From SKHV01 sp963678565 (GTDB lineage: Bacteria; Bacteroidota; Bacteroidia; Bacteroidales; Prolixibacteraceae): 64,000 nucleotides of DNA. The stretch lies in the NCBI GenBank assembly GCA_963678565.1, contig OY782875.1, positions 2,852,001 through 2,916,000 of the forward strand, read 5' to 3'. The position numbers and the translations under genes are program-made. Shown here piece by piece: positions 7,515-16,404 of this stretch. Position 1 is the stretch's first letter. Every line of letters starts with the position of its first letter. Below the pieces are notes generated by a model. It ran no database searches and was not told the origin of the DNA. It saw nothing but the letters and a program-made list of their open reading frames with translations.

Positions 7515-7970
7515 AACTCTTGTATATATACAGTTACTGAATAATACATCTAAAATTAGTTTGTATGGTGTATTGCACTAAGATATAAAATAATAGCCTT
7601 TACCTCTATTACTTTAAATATTTAGTTGATTCTTATTTTCTTGCAGTAGTTCCCCCTTTAAAGGGAGTGAAGAGGATCGGCCTACAAGAAAATAGAATCA
7701 GAAACAAATGTAAGCTTAGTAAGACCGGAAAGCTGAGCACCTCACTCGAAGATCATTCGGCCGCACTTAGCTTATAGGTAGTTGAGGATGACATTTGATT
7801 GGGTGCCTTGATCTTTGACCTACTTTATATCAAGATAAAGTAGGAAGAGCCCGCCCGGCAAGGGCAAAACAACAAATACTAAAAAAACGATCTGTATTTA
7901 ACGGCCTTAGCTAATAACATGTATTGTAAGTGGAAAGTCAACTAACTGCTTTCTTATTGTCGTACTTAAC
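7515..7970. other. 456-bp intergenic region
   Basis: No gene is seen. It contains TGTATATATACA (7521-7532, shared with 1785-1796), a perfect hairpin at 7819-7844 and some C/G-rich patches near 7650 and 7850. It lies between the cassette-like genes and the end of the cytochrome operon. Confidence 0.5.
7819..7844. terminator. Hairpin, possible end of the cytochrome operon
   Basis: CCTACTTTAT and ATAAAGTAGG form a perfect 10-bp stem with a 6-nt loop. It lies about 125 nt beyond the stop of the outer-membrane barrel gene. No T-run follows on either strand, so classical termination is uncertain, and it could instead be an RNA processing or protein-binding site. Confidence 0.3.
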
Positions 7971-9584
7971 TTATCGAAAGCGTTTGATTACCGCGAAATA
8001 CAAATTGCTGTAGAAGGCATCGTCTAAAGTAGCTTCATAATCACACGAAACTTGAATATTGTGTTTCAACTTCCAGTTCAACGACAGATTGGCTATTTTT
8101 TGAAACATCCTTGTGTTATTGTAACTAAAACGATAATCTACCAATCGTATATTCAGAGTGGTATACAGATTTAATTTGTCGATATCGCGCGAAAAGTTAA
8201 TTGCATACTGATTTCCTTTTAAATAGCTAGAAGAAAGCCAAGTATGATTCAACGACATGTTATCAACAATCCATACTTTCTTGTAATATGAAAAGTAACT
8301 ATTTAGATTTTTCGAAGGAGCTAAATCGCCTGGTTTATATCTATACCCTGCTGTTGATGATAGAATTGAATTTTTAATTGGCTTGTACAAAATTTGTGTT
8401 CTGAATCCCTGACGTGTCTCATTTTCGATAATTAAATCAGCCAAATTCTTAAAGGTCTCATAGTAGATCACATTCTTACGTGCATCGTAGGAGGTGTGTA
8501 ACGATAATTTCTTAAACGGTTTGTATCGCAAGGATAAATAAAGTCCGGTAAGTTGTAAGGTAGAGGTGGGTACTTCATTTTCGAGTTTATACAAATCAAT
8601 TTCGCATGAAGTAAATAGATTGAGCTTATCAACTAAATTATTAGAGTGTTGGAGGTATATAAATCGCCGATCGGTTTTCCCACCATTGTTTTGATTAAAA
8701 AATGCAAATGATGAAGAGGCAAAGCCATGATCGTTTTGAATCTTGTGCGAAACATAAGCTCCAACTTGACCTAAGGATGTATTGATACTATAATCGCTAT
8801 AATCGGGCCTTGTTCCCAATGCTAGCCCCCATTTTAAATTATTGTAGCTTCCTTCGTATTGTAAACCATCAATGGCTCCAATATTCGCTAAGTTGGTATT
8901 AATTTTCCGTCCTACCCATAGTGATTGGTTCTCATTAAAATGATACTTAAATGCCAAGCTATAAATTTTCAATGCATTAAATAAATTGTCTTGTACTTTG
9001 TTCCACGCCCCTAATTTATGTGTAAAAACCAAGTAAGTATCACTCGACCATTTTGACTGTTGAAGGTGTTCACCATTGAAAGAGAATGTATATCTAAACC
9101 TCGTATTGTTATTAAAACTATTCGATAAATTACTATAGGTTTTTAATGACAAGCGACCATAAATTTTTTCTTCTCTGTTTTCTTTCTCTATTGCTTTGCT
9201 GCGCTCTAATCGCTCCTCTTTTACCAATAATATACTATCGGTTTTTTCTTCATTACGATCATTAATTTGTTGCACTTTTACTTTGCGCGGTATTTTAGCA
9301 AATACTTTACTATCGCGTTCTATCGCATAGTTCGATATTGTTTCGGTAATACATGAAATGGAAGAAAGATTTTTAATTATCAAAGCTGGTTTTAATGAAC
9401 CATCTTGAATAAAGAGGGTATCTCCTGCATTGATTCCAGCAGTTGAGAGAAAACTAACATAAATATTTTGAGAGCTCACAAAAGACACATTCCCTTCGCG
9501 CAATTCAGTTTCACTCTGTCCGAAACTGGAAATATCCAATACGAGCAAAAAACAAAAAAATAAATAGATCCGTAGGTTCCTCAT
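7971..9584 (-). CDS. Outer-membrane beta-barrel protein of the cytochrome operon
   Basis: The 537-residue protein has a signal peptide (MRNLRIYLFFCFLLVLDISSFGQ), a periplasmic N-terminal beta domain (about 28-100; GNVSFVSSQNIYVSFLSTAGI, GDTLFIQ) and a charged linker (KEERLERSKAIEKENREEK). A long C-terminal region of alternating aromatic strands follows, such as YGRLSLKTYSNLS, RYTFSFNGEHL and LYTTLNIRLVDYRFSY. This pattern fits a 16-22-strand barrel and ends YFAVIKRFR. It is the last gene of the operon, 12 nt after the 13-heme cytochrome. By analogy with MtrB-type porins it may hold or insert a cytochrome through the outer membrane. No sequence similarity to MtrB can be claimed by eye. Confidence 0.7.
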   Translation of the reverse strand: MRNLRIYLFFCFLLVLDISSFGQSETELREGNVSFVSSQNIYVSFLSTAGINAGDTLFIQDGSLKPALIIKNLSSISCITETISNYAIERDSKVFAKIPRKVKVQQINDRNEEKTDSILLVKEERLERSKAIEKENREEKIYGRLSLKTYSNLSNSFNNNTRFRYTFSFNGEHLQQSKWSSDTYLVFTHKLGAWNKVQDNLFNALKIYSLAFKYHFNENQSLWVGRKINTNLANIGAIDGLQYEGSYNNLKWGLALGTRPDYSDYSINTSLGQVGAYVSHKIQNDHGFASSSFAFFNQNNGGKTDRRFIYLQHSNNLVDKLNLFTSCEIDLYKLENEVPTSTLQLTGLYLSLRYKPFKKLSLHTSYDARKNVIYYETFKNLADLIIENETRQGFRTQILYKPIKNSILSSTAGYRYKPGDLAPSKNLNSYFSYYKKVWIVDNMSLNHTWLSSSYLKGNQYAINFSRDIDKLNLYTTLNIRLVDYRFSYNNTRMFQKIANLSLNWKLKHNIQVSCDYEATLDDAFYSNLYFAVIKRFR

Positions 9585-9596
9585 TTTGTATCTGTT

Positions 9597-10619
9597 TTAA
9601 TCATCCTCAGTACCTCGGGGATGACATCTATAGCAAGCTGAACTTTCGTATACATAACCCTTTTCATCATGGTGTTCACGATCCATCGATGATTTATTAT
9701 GCTCATGACATTCAATACAGGAGAATTGTTGATAATTGGCCGAATTTGTATGACACTCGATACAACTGTTCCACTCTCCTCTGTGCTCTCCTGAATAAAT
9801 CGGAAAATACAAAGCATCGTGATTGGTAAACCTTGCAGGCTTCCAATCGAGATCGGTAGTATGACATTGTTCGCAATTAGTAGAGAAGCCTAAACTACGA
9901 TGATTCGGATTTAATGCTGAAGAATAATCTTCGTCATGACAACTAACACAACGATTATCAATGGCAGTAAATGCTCCACCCCCATGACAGTCGATACAGT
10001 TAATGCCATCGTGCCCTTTTGTGAGCGGGAAGAAACTATGATCAACTCCATCTGAACTCCAGTCGAATGAAGCAACACTATGGCAAGCTTCACAATCGGT
10101 TCCATATCCGGCTTCCATATGATTTGGAGCAGTTGTTCCATAATAATCTACTGAATGACAACTAACGCACTCTACACTCATTACTTTGAAATCAAAAACA
10201 TTCCCGGCAGTATGACAATCGTAACAACTAGCCTGTTGATGTGCACCGACCAAAGGGAAACGACTTTGTTGATGAATTTCGTTGATATTGAACACCATCC
10301 AATTGTTGTTGGTATGGCAGCGTTCACAATCTTGTATATCGCTTGATTGATGAATATTGGTATGGCAGCTAACACATTCCGTAGGAGTATTTTTAAAAAC
10401 AAGCGTTTCATGACACATTACACAATCTACTTTTTGATGTTGACCAATTAATTTAAAATCAGTAGAATCATGATTAAAGCTTTCCTGGCCTTGAAAATCC
10501 CAACTCATTGAATTATGACAAACAGAGCACTTTCTATCAAAATCTTTTCCATGTGGTGATTGTGACCATGCGATCATACTCGATAATATCAATACTATAT
10601 TTAGAATCCACTTAATCAT
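9597..10619 (-). CDS. 13-heme cytochrome c (exported)
   Basis: I count 13 CXXCH heme-attachment motifs in 340 residues after a signal peptide (MIKWILNIVLILSSMIAWSQ). Extra histidines recur in the unit FxHxxTxFxLxGxH and could serve as distal ligands. The C-terminal module (GEHRGEWNSCIECH, FSCIECHEHNK, a CYRCHPRG ending) is found twice in the neighbouring 25-heme protein, and the 13 motifs align one-to-one with its first 13. The gene starts 12 nt after the 25-heme gene and ends 12 nt before the barrel gene. A periplasmic or cell-surface electron carrier is inferred; localisation is not shown by the sequence. Confidence 0.88.
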   Translation of the reverse strand: MIKWILNIVLILSSMIAWSQSPHGKDFDRKCSVCHNSMSWDFQGQESFNHDSTDFKLIGQHQKVDCVMCHETLVFKNTPTECVSCHTNIHQSSDIQDCERCHTNNNWMVFNINEIHQQSRFPLVGAHQQASCYDCHTAGNVFDFKVMSVECVSCHSVDYYGTTAPNHMEAGYGTDCEACHSVASFDWSSDGVDHSFFPLTKGHDGINCIDCHGGGAFTAIDNRCVSCHDEDYSSALNPNHRSLGFSTNCEQCHTTDLDWKPARFTNHDALYFPIYSGEHRGEWNSCIECHTNSANYQQFSCIECHEHNKSSMDREHHDEKGYVYESSACYRCHPRGTEDD

Positions 10620-10631
10620 TTTCTTTTCTTT

Positions 10632-12536
10632 TTAATCATCACCGCGAGGGTGACAAGCATAACAATTGGTGCTGTTGTAGCTATAATCTCTCACTTCATC
10701 ATGCTCATCGTCCATTTCATTTTTATTATGTTCATGACAATCGGTGCAACTGAAAACGGAGAAATTACCTGCTACTGTATGACATTCGGTACAGCTATTC
10801 CATTCCCCTCTGTGTTCTCCACTATAAATTGGAAAATACTGACTATCATGATTGAAAGAGGCATTCTGCCAATTTGAGGTCGTATGGCACTCTTCACACG
10901 CTTTGGGGAATCCGTCCGACAAATGATTATCAGCACGATTGTAATCACTTTGATGACAGCTATAGCACTCTGAAGAGGTATTTGTATATCCAGATGAATG
11001 ACACTGGATACAATCATTTTTAATGTTAGCATGTTGACCTGTGAGTACCCAATATTCATCGTGATTAAAATCAGAAGGCGACCAAGCATTTACAGTATGA
11101 CAAGTTTCGCAATCGGTACTAAAGCCTAACTCGCTATGCGATGGACTGGTAGTGGATAGGTAATCGGTATTATGGCATGCATAACAATCGGTAGGCGTAT
11201 TTTCATAGCCATTGGTATGACAAAGCTTACAATCATTTTTAATCGTTGTATGTCCGCCAACTAATGGATAATAACTATCGTGTATTGCAAATGTAGCAGG
11301 TTGCCAAGCAGGTGAAGGCGTATGACATTCTTCACAGCTAGTAGACAATCCTAATGAAACATGCGAAGGATTACTTGCTGCTAAATAATCAGTTGCATGA
11401 CAACTATAACATTCGGTGGAAGTTCCCTGATACCCTTGGGTATGACACTGATCACAATCGACCAATTGATGTTCCCCTACTAATGGAAAATTCGTTAAAC
11501 TATGATTGAATACTTCGTCGGCAGAACCATTGGGGTGGCAAACCAAACAAGATGCAGAATTATAAGTGTATCCTCCAACTGAACCATGCTCTTTATCTGT
11601 TTCCGCTTTGTTGTGCTCATGACAAGCAATACAACTATTCTGAGTATAATTTCCAATTGTAATATGACACTCATTACAATTGTCCCAAGTATTATTATGT
11701 ACCCCTGAATAAACAGGAAAGTAGCTCAAATCATGATCTTTAAATTCGACTGGTTGCCACCCTGGCGCAGTTGTGTGGCAAATTTGGCATTCTGTGGAGA
11801 AACTACTTTGAACATGCGAAGGGTTGCTAGTAGCCAAGTAATCGGTATTATGGCAAGCATAACAATCGCTATTGGTTCCTACATAATTATTGTTGGAATG
11901 ACAGGCATTACAATCATTAATGGCATGGCCTTGTATTAATTCAAAGAAACTATGATCAAACTGATAGGTTTTCCAATCTTGATTGCTTGCATTATGACAT
12001 TCGGTACACTCGTTTAAAAAACCCGAAGCAACATGATTAGGGTTGTTGGAAGTCAAATAATCATTCTGATGACAATCGATACAGTTGGTTCCTAGAATAT
12101 CGAACCTTAAGGAGGCCAATGAATGATGACAATCAAAGCAATCAACTCCTTTATGCACACCTTCTAATGGGAAACGTGTTTCCAAATGTTTTTGCCTCAT
12201 ATCTAAAACCATCCAATTGCGTTCATTATGGCATCGTTCACAATCCTGCCCAACAGTACTTGCGTGCATATCGGTATGACAACTATTGCAATTGGGTTGT
12301 GCCATAGAAAACTCAAGATTAGCATGACACATTTTACAATCGGTATTTTTATGTTCACCATTTAATGCAAACCCGGTTGATTGATGATCGAATTGAGGAT
12401 TTGCTTTTAAGTCCCAACTTTCGGTAGCATGACAGTTTTCACACGATAAGTCAAAATCTCCTCCGTGAGGAGAAGTTTGTGCCCATCCTGTAAAAACAAA
12501 AAATAGCAATACTACTATTTGTGACAAACTGCGCAT
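10632..12536 (-). CDS. 25-heme cytochrome c (exported, internally duplicated)
   Basis: The ATG at 12536 gives a signal peptide (MRSLSQIVVLLFFVFTGWAQ); the longer frame adds a charged tail and is rejected. The mature protein carries 25 CXXCH motifs by my count. It splits into a 13-heme half ending CLVCHPNG and a 12-heme half ending CYACHPRGDD. Both halves close with the same CxxCHEHNK...EH module, so it looks like a duplication of the 13-heme architecture next door. Repeats such as ATDYLAASNPSHV with CHNTDYLATSNPSHV show further internal copying. The start overlaps the 20-heme gene by 22 nt, so translation is likely coupled. Confidence 0.88.
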   Translation of the reverse strand: MRSLSQIVVLLFFVFTGWAQTSPHGGDFDLSCENCHATESWDLKANPQFDHQSTGFALNGEHKNTDCKMCHANLEFSMAQPNCNSCHTDMHASTVGQDCERCHNERNWMVLDMRQKHLETRFPLEGVHKGVDCFDCHHSLASLRFDILGTNCIDCHQNDYLTSNNPNHVASGFLNECTECHNASNQDWKTYQFDHSFFELIQGHAINDCNACHSNNNYVGTNSDCYACHNTDYLATSNPSHVQSSFSTECQICHTTAPGWQPVEFKDHDLSYFPVYSGVHNNTWDNCNECHITIGNYTQNSCIACHEHNKAETDKEHGSVGGYTYNSASCLVCHPNGSADEVFNHSLTNFPLVGEHQLVDCDQCHTQGYQGTSTECYSCHATDYLAASNPSHVSLGLSTSCEECHTPSPAWQPATFAIHDSYYPLVGGHTTIKNDCKLCHTNGYENTPTDCYACHNTDYLSTTSPSHSELGFSTDCETCHTVNAWSPSDFNHDEYWVLTGQHANIKNDCIQCHSSGYTNTSSECYSCHQSDYNRADNHLSDGFPKACEECHTTSNWQNASFNHDSQYFPIYSGEHRGEWNSCTECHTVAGNFSVFSCTDCHEHNKNEMDDEHDEVRDYSYNSTNCYACHPRGDD

Positions 12537-14098
12537 TGAAAATCCTCGTAAGTATAGTTTGTATATATCTTTTGATTCTTTTTCACTTCGGCATGGCATT
12601 TATAGCACTCTAATGATTCATGTGCGCCATCTAATTTAAAACCTGTTTGCTGATGGCTAAATTTTGATGCTTCCCAATTATTAAATCCATGACACTTTAA
12701 ACAACTGTCGTTACCATATTTTTCAAACTGCCCTTGATGCTCATCTTCATGACAAGCCAAACAGTTTTGCGAAGTTGTATGAAACCTTTGTTCTACCACT
12801 TGATTGGTATTTTCACGATAATGACACGCTTTGCAATTTACATTGGCATGTGCTCCTTCCAACTTAAAATTCGTTTGTTGATGATCAAATTCAACACCAT
12901 GCCATGTATCAACGTTGTGACAGTTGGCACATCCATTTTGATCCGTAAACTTTACCGACATTTTGTTTTCATGTTCATTTTCATGACAAGCGACACATGT
13001 AGTTTCTTTATTGGTGAAAAGCCATTCACCCTGTTCTTGATGACAAGAAAAACAAGGGGTGGCTAAGTGAGCTCCTTCCAGTTTAAAATTGGTTTGATTG
13101 TGTTTTTCAATTGAAAACAAGGTATAATCAAAACCCTTGAGGTTATGGCATTCGGCACAATCTGAATTGGGGTCTTTACTGGTAAATTGTCCATTGTGTT
13201 CATCGTTGTGGCATGTACTACATTTGTCATGTTTTATAGGTTCGGTATAACTGTTCTTATGACACTCCATGCATTCTACCTTTTGATGCATTCCTTCTAA
13301 AGGATAAGCTGTAAGATCATGATTAAAGGTTTCGATCTTACGAATTTCGTGGAAAGAATTATGATCGTGGCATTCGGTACAATTTTGCCCCAAACGTCCT
13401 TGATGCTCATCCTTGTGACAACTGGTGCAATTAGAATGTTCCACATTTGCAAAATGCTGAAACTCGTTTCCGTTTAAGTGATCCATCTGATGGCACTCCA
13501 AACATTCAACGCTATTATGCTTTCCCAATAACGGAAAGTTGGTTTCGTCGTGATTAAACTTTGGTGCAGGTCTGAAAGTATTGTAATCGTGACAGCTCAA
13601 ACAGTTATTAGATAAAGTCCCTTGGTGAAAATCATTATGACAGCTAACACAATCGTTGCTTAAACCTAAAAAAGTACGATTCAGCGCCTTGATCTCCTTA
13701 TTTTGAATATGTTCCGTTTTATGACATTCTGCACAATCGAGATTTTGATGTTCTCCTTCTAGGAGGTAGCCAGTTAGGTCATGATTGAATTCGTCTTCAT
13801 TAAGTTTTGTCAAATCATACTTCCGCCCATGGTGCTCATTATGGCACGCTACGCAATTTTTTCCTTTGACTTCTACTGATGCATGAAATCCTTTATCCGC
13901 TTCAATTCGTTTATTAAGTTCTTGATGGCAATCCAAACACTTTTGATTGGTAACACGCTCGCCCAACACATGACATTGGGTACAATTTTTAATGCCCTCG
14001 AGCTGACGATGCGCTTCAGAAAGATCACCCGGGGAAATCTGAGACCATCCCAAGCTATTCAGAAAAACAAATAAGATTATGAATATAGTGCGTATCAT
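12515..14098 (-). CDS. 20-heme cytochrome c (exported)
   Basis: I count 20 CXXCH motifs in 527 residues, following a signal peptide (MIRTIFIILFVFLNSLGWSQ). About six copies of a unit close to FNHDxTxFxLEGxHxxxxCxxCH alternate with CxxCHxxEHxGQ pairs, so heme spacing is regular. This repeat differs from the 13/25-heme type and probably defines a separate electron-wire segment. The last residues are CAVCHK, and those codons overlap the start of the 25-heme gene. The gene begins 5 nt after the Fe-S/FAD gene, which suggests that this is the first periplasmic acceptor. That order is an inference from gene order. Confidence 0.88.
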   Translation of the reverse strand: MIRTIFIILFVFLNSLGWSQISPGDLSEAHRQLEGIKNCTQCHVLGERVTNQKCLDCHQELNKRIEADKGFHASVEVKGKNCVACHNEHHGRKYDLTKLNEDEFNHDLTGYLLEGEHQNLDCAECHKTEHIQNKEIKALNRTFLGLSNDCVSCHNDFHQGTLSNNCLSCHDYNTFRPAPKFNHDETNFPLLGKHNSVECLECHQMDHLNGNEFQHFANVEHSNCTSCHKDEHQGRLGQNCTECHDHNSFHEIRKIETFNHDLTAYPLEGMHQKVECMECHKNSYTEPIKHDKCSTCHNDEHNGQFTSKDPNSDCAECHNLKGFDYTLFSIEKHNQTNFKLEGAHLATPCFSCHQEQGEWLFTNKETTCVACHENEHENKMSVKFTDQNGCANCHNVDTWHGVEFDHQQTNFKLEGAHANVNCKACHYRENTNQVVEQRFHTTSQNCLACHEDEHQGQFEKYGNDSCLKCHGFNNWEASKFSHQQTGFKLDGAHESLECYKCHAEVKKNQKIYTNYTYEDFQCAVCHK

Positions 14099-14103
14099 TT
14101 ACT

Positions 14104-15465
14104 CTAATGTTTTAAGATTGCTTCACCGTATTTACGGGTAATTTTAATGCCCACTTTCTCAAGAAACTGTGTAGGCAACTCTCCTCCTGCAAAAATGTAA
14201 ACTAGGTCGTTTTCAATACTTAAATTTTCATTATTCTGAACCAATTCTACTGTTTCGGTTTTAATTTCAGTAACATTTGACTGATAAAGAACCTTAATTT
14301 TCTCAGCTTCGATATATTCATTTAGTTTAGTGAGGTTAGTGGCTTTGATTCGACTAAAAGATGCACTGCGATAGGATAAAGTAACCGTATTCTGTTCGGC
14401 AAGCAACATGGCTGATTCAACAGCTGAATCGCCCCCACCAACAACCAAAACATGTTTTCCATTAATGTCTTCTGGTTCAATTAAACGATAAGCAACTTTC
14501 TCCTGAATTTCCCCTTTTACACCAAGTTTACGTGGAGTTCCTCGACGGCCAATGGCTAGTAAAACATTCATCGTATGGTAGGTTTTACCATCAGAGGTTT
14601 CTACTTCAAAACCTTCCCCTTTAAAAGCAATTCGAGTTACTTTAAGATTACATGAAATTTCAATTTGATGTTTTTCAATAACCGACTCCCATAATTCTAA
14701 CAACTTCGTTTTTGAAGTTTCGTAAAGTTTGATTTTACCAAATAGAGGTAAATCCATTGGAGCTGTCATCACTATTTTTGAACGTGGAAAAGTATAAACC
14801 GTTCCCCCCAGCGAGTCTTGTTCAAAAGTTTTTACACGCAAATTATTCTTTTTGGCTTCGAGGGTAGCTGATATTCCTGCAGGGCCTGCGCCAACAACAA
14901 TTAAATCTAAAAACTTCTCTTTTCCTCTACGTTTGTGTTCAATTATGTTTCGTACTGCCTGACTACCTTGTTCAACTGCATTACGGATCAACCCCATTCC
15001 TCCTAATTCTCCGGCAATATAGATTCCTTGTACATTGGATTCAAAATTCTGACTTACATGAGGCAAATCAACCCCACGCTTTTCAGTACCAATAAACAAG
15101 CTAATTGCTTCAACCGGACAAGCATGAAAACAGGCACCATGACCAATACAGCGGGAACCATTGATTACCGTTCCTCTTCCATCGCGAATGCCTAAAACAT
15201 CGTGCTCAGGACAAGCTTTAACACAAGCACTGCTCTTAATACACGAATTAGGATCAATTACCGGATACAAGCTCACAGGTTCATGTAAACCATGTTCGAT
15301 CGCATATTCAATTTTCTCTTCTGTATGCTTTGTTTCTTGTCGAAGTTTAAAGAAGTAAATCAAAAGAATTACAAAAACAATGATTGCAACCCCTCCATAG
15401 ATAAGGATCTTCTCAACTAACAAATCGTTGATTAGCAGCATATATTGAATGCTTAAAATATCCAT
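14104..15465 (-). CDS. Membrane-anchored Fe-S/FAD NAD(P)H oxidoreductase
   Basis: From the ATG at 15465 the protein has 453 residues: one membrane segment (about 20-39), a di-cluster ferredoxin part (about 70-120) and a thioredoxin-reductase-like flavoprotein part. The latter shows the FAD motif VVGAGPAGISA, the NAD(P) motif VVGGGDSAVESA and an ending IFAGGELPT. The ferredoxin motifs are CxxSxxCxxxCP (Cys75, 81, 85) and CxxHxxCxxxCP (Cys106, 112, 116). Each lacks the usual second cysteine, which is replaced by Ser78 or His109. The start overlaps the cytochrome b gene by 13 nt. It probably moves electrons between NAD(P)H and the cytochrome b. The direction is unknown. Confidence 0.8.
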   Translation of the reverse strand: MDILSIQYMLLINDLLVEKILIYGGVAIIVFVILLIYFFKLRQETKHTEEKIEYAIEHGLHEPVSLYPVIDPNSCIKSSACVKACPEHDVLGIRDGRGTVINGSRCIGHGACFHACPVEAISLFIGTEKRGVDLPHVSQNFESNVQGIYIAGELGGMGLIRNAVEQGSQAVRNIIEHKRRGKEKFLDLIVVGAGPAGISATLEAKKNNLRVKTFEQDSLGGTVYTFPRSKIVMTAPMDLPLFGKIKLYETSKTKLLELWESVIEKHQIEISCNLKVTRIAFKGEGFEVETSDGKTYHTMNVLLAIGRRGTPRKLGVKGEIQEKVAYRLIEPEDINGKHVLVVGGGDSAVESAMLLAEQNTVTLSYRSASFSRIKATNLTKLNEYIEAEKIKVLYQSNVTEIKTETVELVQNNENLSIENDLVYIFAGGELPTQFLEKVGIKITRKYGEAILKH

Positions 15466-16244
15466 AAATACCCAAATAAAAGTGCAATAACAACATGTAT
15501 AACCATAATAATCAGCATAATTAGTGCAACAGGAAGGTGAACAACGTGCCAATACCTAAAAAGTCTTTGCATCATTTCGAGTCGCTTAATTCTGTGCTCT
15601 AAATGATTTACCGATTTCAGCATTCTTATAGCTTGTCGATAATCTCTTTTATTTAATGTATGGGAATTAAAGTGTGTTTTAAGATCTTTTATTTGATCTT
15701 TTTGGTTTTGTTTAAAGTTTAAATCAATATTGTACTCTTGATAGAGTTCATTTTCAAATTCAACCTTCAGCTTATTTATTTCATTCAAACTAAGCTCTCG
15801 TCCTTCAATTGAGCGTGGAATCTGCAAATAAATATAACGACCAATAATTCCACTTAGCACTACAGCCACCATGCTCCAAAAGCTAACGGCAACAATACCT
15901 CCAAATTTAAAGCTCGTATGAAAAAGGATTAAAAGAGCCCCAACAGAACAAAGCCATATATGAAATTCGAGCCAGTATTTCAAGACCCCAAACCGAGCCA
16001 TAAAACGAACTCGTTTACGCAGCATATATAAACCAATACCGGAAAGAATAAACAGAGTACCAACAATACCATATAAATGCCCAAATAGCCCGGTAGGTTT
16101 TAGTTGATCATATTTAGGATGATCGAAACGTACTTCCACTGGTGTGAGATAAAAATCAAATCCGTAATAAATTAGCCAAATCAAAATTGATATGGCAGAA
16201 AGGATATAAAAACTTAAATAAACTTTATGCTTGAGTGCTCTCAA
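15453..16244 (-). CDS. Di-heme cytochrome b membrane subunit
   Basis: The 263-residue protein has about five membrane helices. Two helices carry histidine pairs 14 residues apart, His95/His109 (EFHIW...ILFHT) and His236/His250 (HVVHLP...MVIHV), the arrangement that holds two stacked b-type hemes in bis-histidine proteins. His56 and His233 are extra candidates. A charged cytoplasmic-type loop (about 145-230) separates the two parts. It is the first gene of the six-gene cytochrome operon and is translationally coupled to the Fe-S/FAD gene. It likely links the quinone pool or the flavoprotein to the periplasmic cytochromes. The family could not be named more precisely. Confidence 0.75.
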   Translation of the reverse strand: MRALKHKVYLSFYILSAISILIWLIYYGFDFYLTPVEVRFDHPKYDQLKPTGLFGHLYGIVGTLFILSGIGLYMLRKRVRFMARFGVLKYWLEFHIWLCSVGALLILFHTSFKFGGIVAVSFWSMVAVVLSGIIGRYIYLQIPRSIEGRELSLNEINKLKVEFENELYQEYNIDLNFKQNQKDQIKDLKTHFNSHTLNKRDYRQAIRMLKSVNHLEHRIKRLEMMQRLFRYWHVVHLPVALIMLIIMVIHVVIALLFGYLWIF

Positions 16245-16404
16245 AATAAAAAAGTTAGATTAGGTAGTTCTAATGTAACTATAAATGATGAGAGAAAGTA
16301 TTTATAATTAGTATTTAAAAGCAATCTAAATCTAGATTAACGACTAATTTAATAGGGTAAAATAGACCGTTTCAATTACTTACAAATAATATTAAGCAAT
16401 TGAA

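Noticed and set aside
9581..13066. Many short open frames opposite or out of frame within the cytochrome genes
   Set aside because: They are shadows of strongly biased CXXCH-rich coding sequence and have no start signals or domains.
9597..14098. Type IX sorting signals on the cytochromes
   Set aside because: Their C-termini end in heme motifs (CHPRG, CHK) and lack the T9SS domain pattern seen in the 48156 protease.
14104..15465. Plain thioredoxin reductase
   Set aside because: The protein has a membrane anchor and ferredoxin motifs and lacks the CxxC redox pair of thioredoxin reductase.
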